A stretch of 5,903 bases of DNA from Planctomycetota bacterium. Its GTDB lineage: Bacteria; Planctomycetota; Phycisphaerae; UBA1845; PWPN01. The stretch is taken from assembly GCA_016209665.1 (NCBI GenBank), contig JACQVT010000028.1, positions 1 to 5,903 on the forward strand, read 5' to 3'. Below, in pieces: positions 5,046 through 5,903 of the stretch. The notes under the pieces were generated by a model, which worked only from the letters and a program-made list of their open reading frames with translations, had not been told where the DNA came from and made no database searches. The position numbers were made by a program, and so were the translations under genes. Position 1 is the first letter of the stretch. Every line of letters begins with the position of its first letter.

Positions 5046-5705
5046 CTACCGGCCACCTGTTGCCCCCGCCGGGGCCGAGGCGGCGGCGCCCGGTGTCACC
5101 TCGGAGGGGGGAGCCACAACGAGCATCATGGCCCGCTCGCCCCGCTCCCAGGCGGCCTCGAACTCGCTCAAGCTTAGCGACTGTAGCGGCTCTCGGGCCG
5201 CCGGGTCAAGGTAATAGACTATATCGGCCGACGGACTGTCGACGTTTCTGGAAAACCCCGTCACCACCACGGCGTGGTTGAAGCCGGGATCGTCCCCCTG
5301 CCGGTTGATCACGCAGATCACCGGATACCCCCGCCGCTCCAGCCAGAACAGCAGCCCCAGTGGCGGCTTATCGTCAGTCCGCCCAGCCAGCGTCAGCAGA
5401 TAAAGGCCCCGGCCCTCCAGGTAGGACCTCACGTCCGAGATGCTCGTCTCGTCCAGGCCGCCATCCTGCATCGCGGTACGGATGTCAGGCTCCGTGAACT
5501 GGCGTTTCCCTACCAGATAGTTGGCGGCCATGGTCACGCTGGCGACCAGGCAGGACGTCGGGGCCGTGGCCTCCTCGTAGTGCACCGGCAGCGTGTTGGC
5601 GGGGTAGCTCGCCGGCTGTCGCTGCGGAGCCTCACAGCCGCCCAGGACGACCAGCCCCGCCGCCAGCACGCCACCCACCACGGTTCCTGCTCTCCACCGA
5701 TGCAC
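5046..5705 (-). CDS. C39-like (papain-fold) cysteine peptidase lipoprotein
   Basis: A 219-residue predicted lipoprotein with a C39-type peptidase-like domain. From the GTG at 5705-5703 the product begins MHRWRAGTVV and reaches the lipobox VLGGC with lipidated C24: a textbook lipoprotein signal. The mature part has ATAPTSCLVASVTMAANYL with nucleophile candidate C52, GFNHAVVVTGF with H144, and VYYLDPA with D167, the Cys-His-Asp order and spacing of C39/papain-like domains. DETSISDVRSYLEGRGLYLLTL (85-106) and the closing SLSEFEAAWERGERAMMLVV (178-197) resemble the 'F...W......m.vv.P' ending of lipoprotein C39 proteins such as the PA2778 type. The tail is Ala/Pro/Gly-rich. Start choice: GAGG lies 5 bases before this GTG, and a promoter-like TTGACG/GACAAT pair would start transcription near 5748. 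In-frame starts at 5762 (GTG) or 5756 (ATG) would add residues ahead of the signal and lack a ribosome site. It probably processes a peptide or wall-associated substrate outside the cytoplasm; the substrate is unknown. Confidence 0.78.
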   Translation of the reverse strand: MHRWRAGTVVGGVLAAGLVVLGGCEAPQRQPASYPANTLPVHYEEATAPTSCLVASVTMAANYLVGKRQFTEPDIRTAMQDGGLDETSISDVRSYLEGRGLYLLTLAGRTDDKPPLGLLFWLERRGYPVICVINRQGDDPGFNHAVVVTGFSRNVDSPSADIVYYLDPAAREPLQSLSLSEFEAAWERGERAMMLVVAPPSEVTPGAAASAPAGATGGR

Positions 5706-5754
5706 GACCACCTCGCATCCTCCCCAGCCGGCCGCAGCGCCGCCGGCCGAGGCC

Positions 5755-5782
5755 ATTGTCACACCGCCTAGCTCACCGTCAA
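5755..5782 (-). promoter_or_regulatory. Possible promoter of the C39-like lipoprotein gene
   Basis: On the minus strand TTGACG (5782-5777, 5/6) is followed after 16 bases by GACAAT (5760-5755, 4/6). Initiation near 5748 would give a leader of about 43 bases to the GTG at 5705, consistent with that start and not with the longer ones. The -10 box is only fair. Confidence 0.35.
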
Positions 5783-5820
5783 CTTGCCGCCCACGCGCAC
5801 TTGGAGCACCACCGCTCTAG

Positions 5821-5903
5821 GGGGGCGGGCAACCCTGCCCGCCTTCTTCGCGTCGTGGGGCGGCAACCCTGCCCGCCTACTACGCGTCGTGGGGCGGCAT
5901 CCC
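5821..5903. repeat. Tandem array of the GGCGGGCA hairpin family, running off the right edge
   Basis: The unit is about 34 bases: GCGTCGTGGGGCGGC followed by AACCCTGCCCGCCT and a short CT/AC-rich tail. A first copy lacking the GCGTCGT lead covers 5821-5849, a full one 5850-5883 and a partial one 5884-5903. The first forms a perfect 8-bp hairpin GGCGGGCA-accc-TGCCCGCC (5824-5843). The second has lost one base in its left arm. This is the reverse-complement form of the element at 573-603. It may continue beyond the window. Confidence 0.75.

Noticed and set aside
5706..5762. N-terminal extension of the C39-like gene from the GTG at 5762
   Set aside because: It would put 19 poorly structured residues before the lipoprotein signal, has no ribosome site, and lies at or upstream of the predicted transcription start.

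Overview
This is a GC-rich bacterial window of 5.9 kb. It carries five protein-coding genes I can support plus one gene start cut off at the left edge. It is rich in short palindromic intergenic repeats. The gene start at the left edge (MTAEQIEQHLKASPFQPF...), the dispersed palindromes of the 'GTGGGACCGG...CCGGTC' and 'GGCGGGCAGGGATGCCCGCC' kinds, and the 9-bp-periodic intergenic runs all recall planctomycete genomes (Phycisphaerae-like or related environmental lineages). That assignment comes from recollection of style, not from a search.

Layout. At 1-56 (minus) lies the start of a small hypothetical gene with a good Shine-Dalgarno site and a sigma70-type promoter. From about 106 to 958 there is no convincing gene: this stretch holds three 9-bp-periodic runs, three copies of a GGGCA/TGCCC hairpin element and some larger inverted repeats. 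At 959-2638 (plus) lies a cobalamin-binding-type radical SAM enzyme, followed 25 bp later by a 186-residue protein (2664-3224) with a hydrophobic segment, a CPSVCDPLPPP motif and a probable beta-rich C-terminal part. These two look like one operon, and an enzyme/substrate relation is the most interesting hypothesis here. At 3333-4451 (plus) is rlmN, a second and unrelated radical SAM enzyme, which modifies rRNA and tRNA; its promoter is placed so that the mRNA should be leaderless.

The right part is on the minus strand. A predicted lipoprotein of the C39-like (papain-fold) cysteine peptidase type (5046-5705) lies upstream of a small exported protein (4509-4856), with an 83-bp compound palindrome between them. 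The right edge (5821-5903) is a short tandem array of the same hairpin family as at 485-603.

Most striking at sequence level: a relative of the palindromic repeat at 4910-4992 lies inside the radical SAM gene. There a 102-bp (34-codon) in-frame segment is bracketed by an 8-bp direct repeat, CTGTCCCA, adding a 'CGTGFQPV...' peptide to the C-terminal helical region without breaking the frame.
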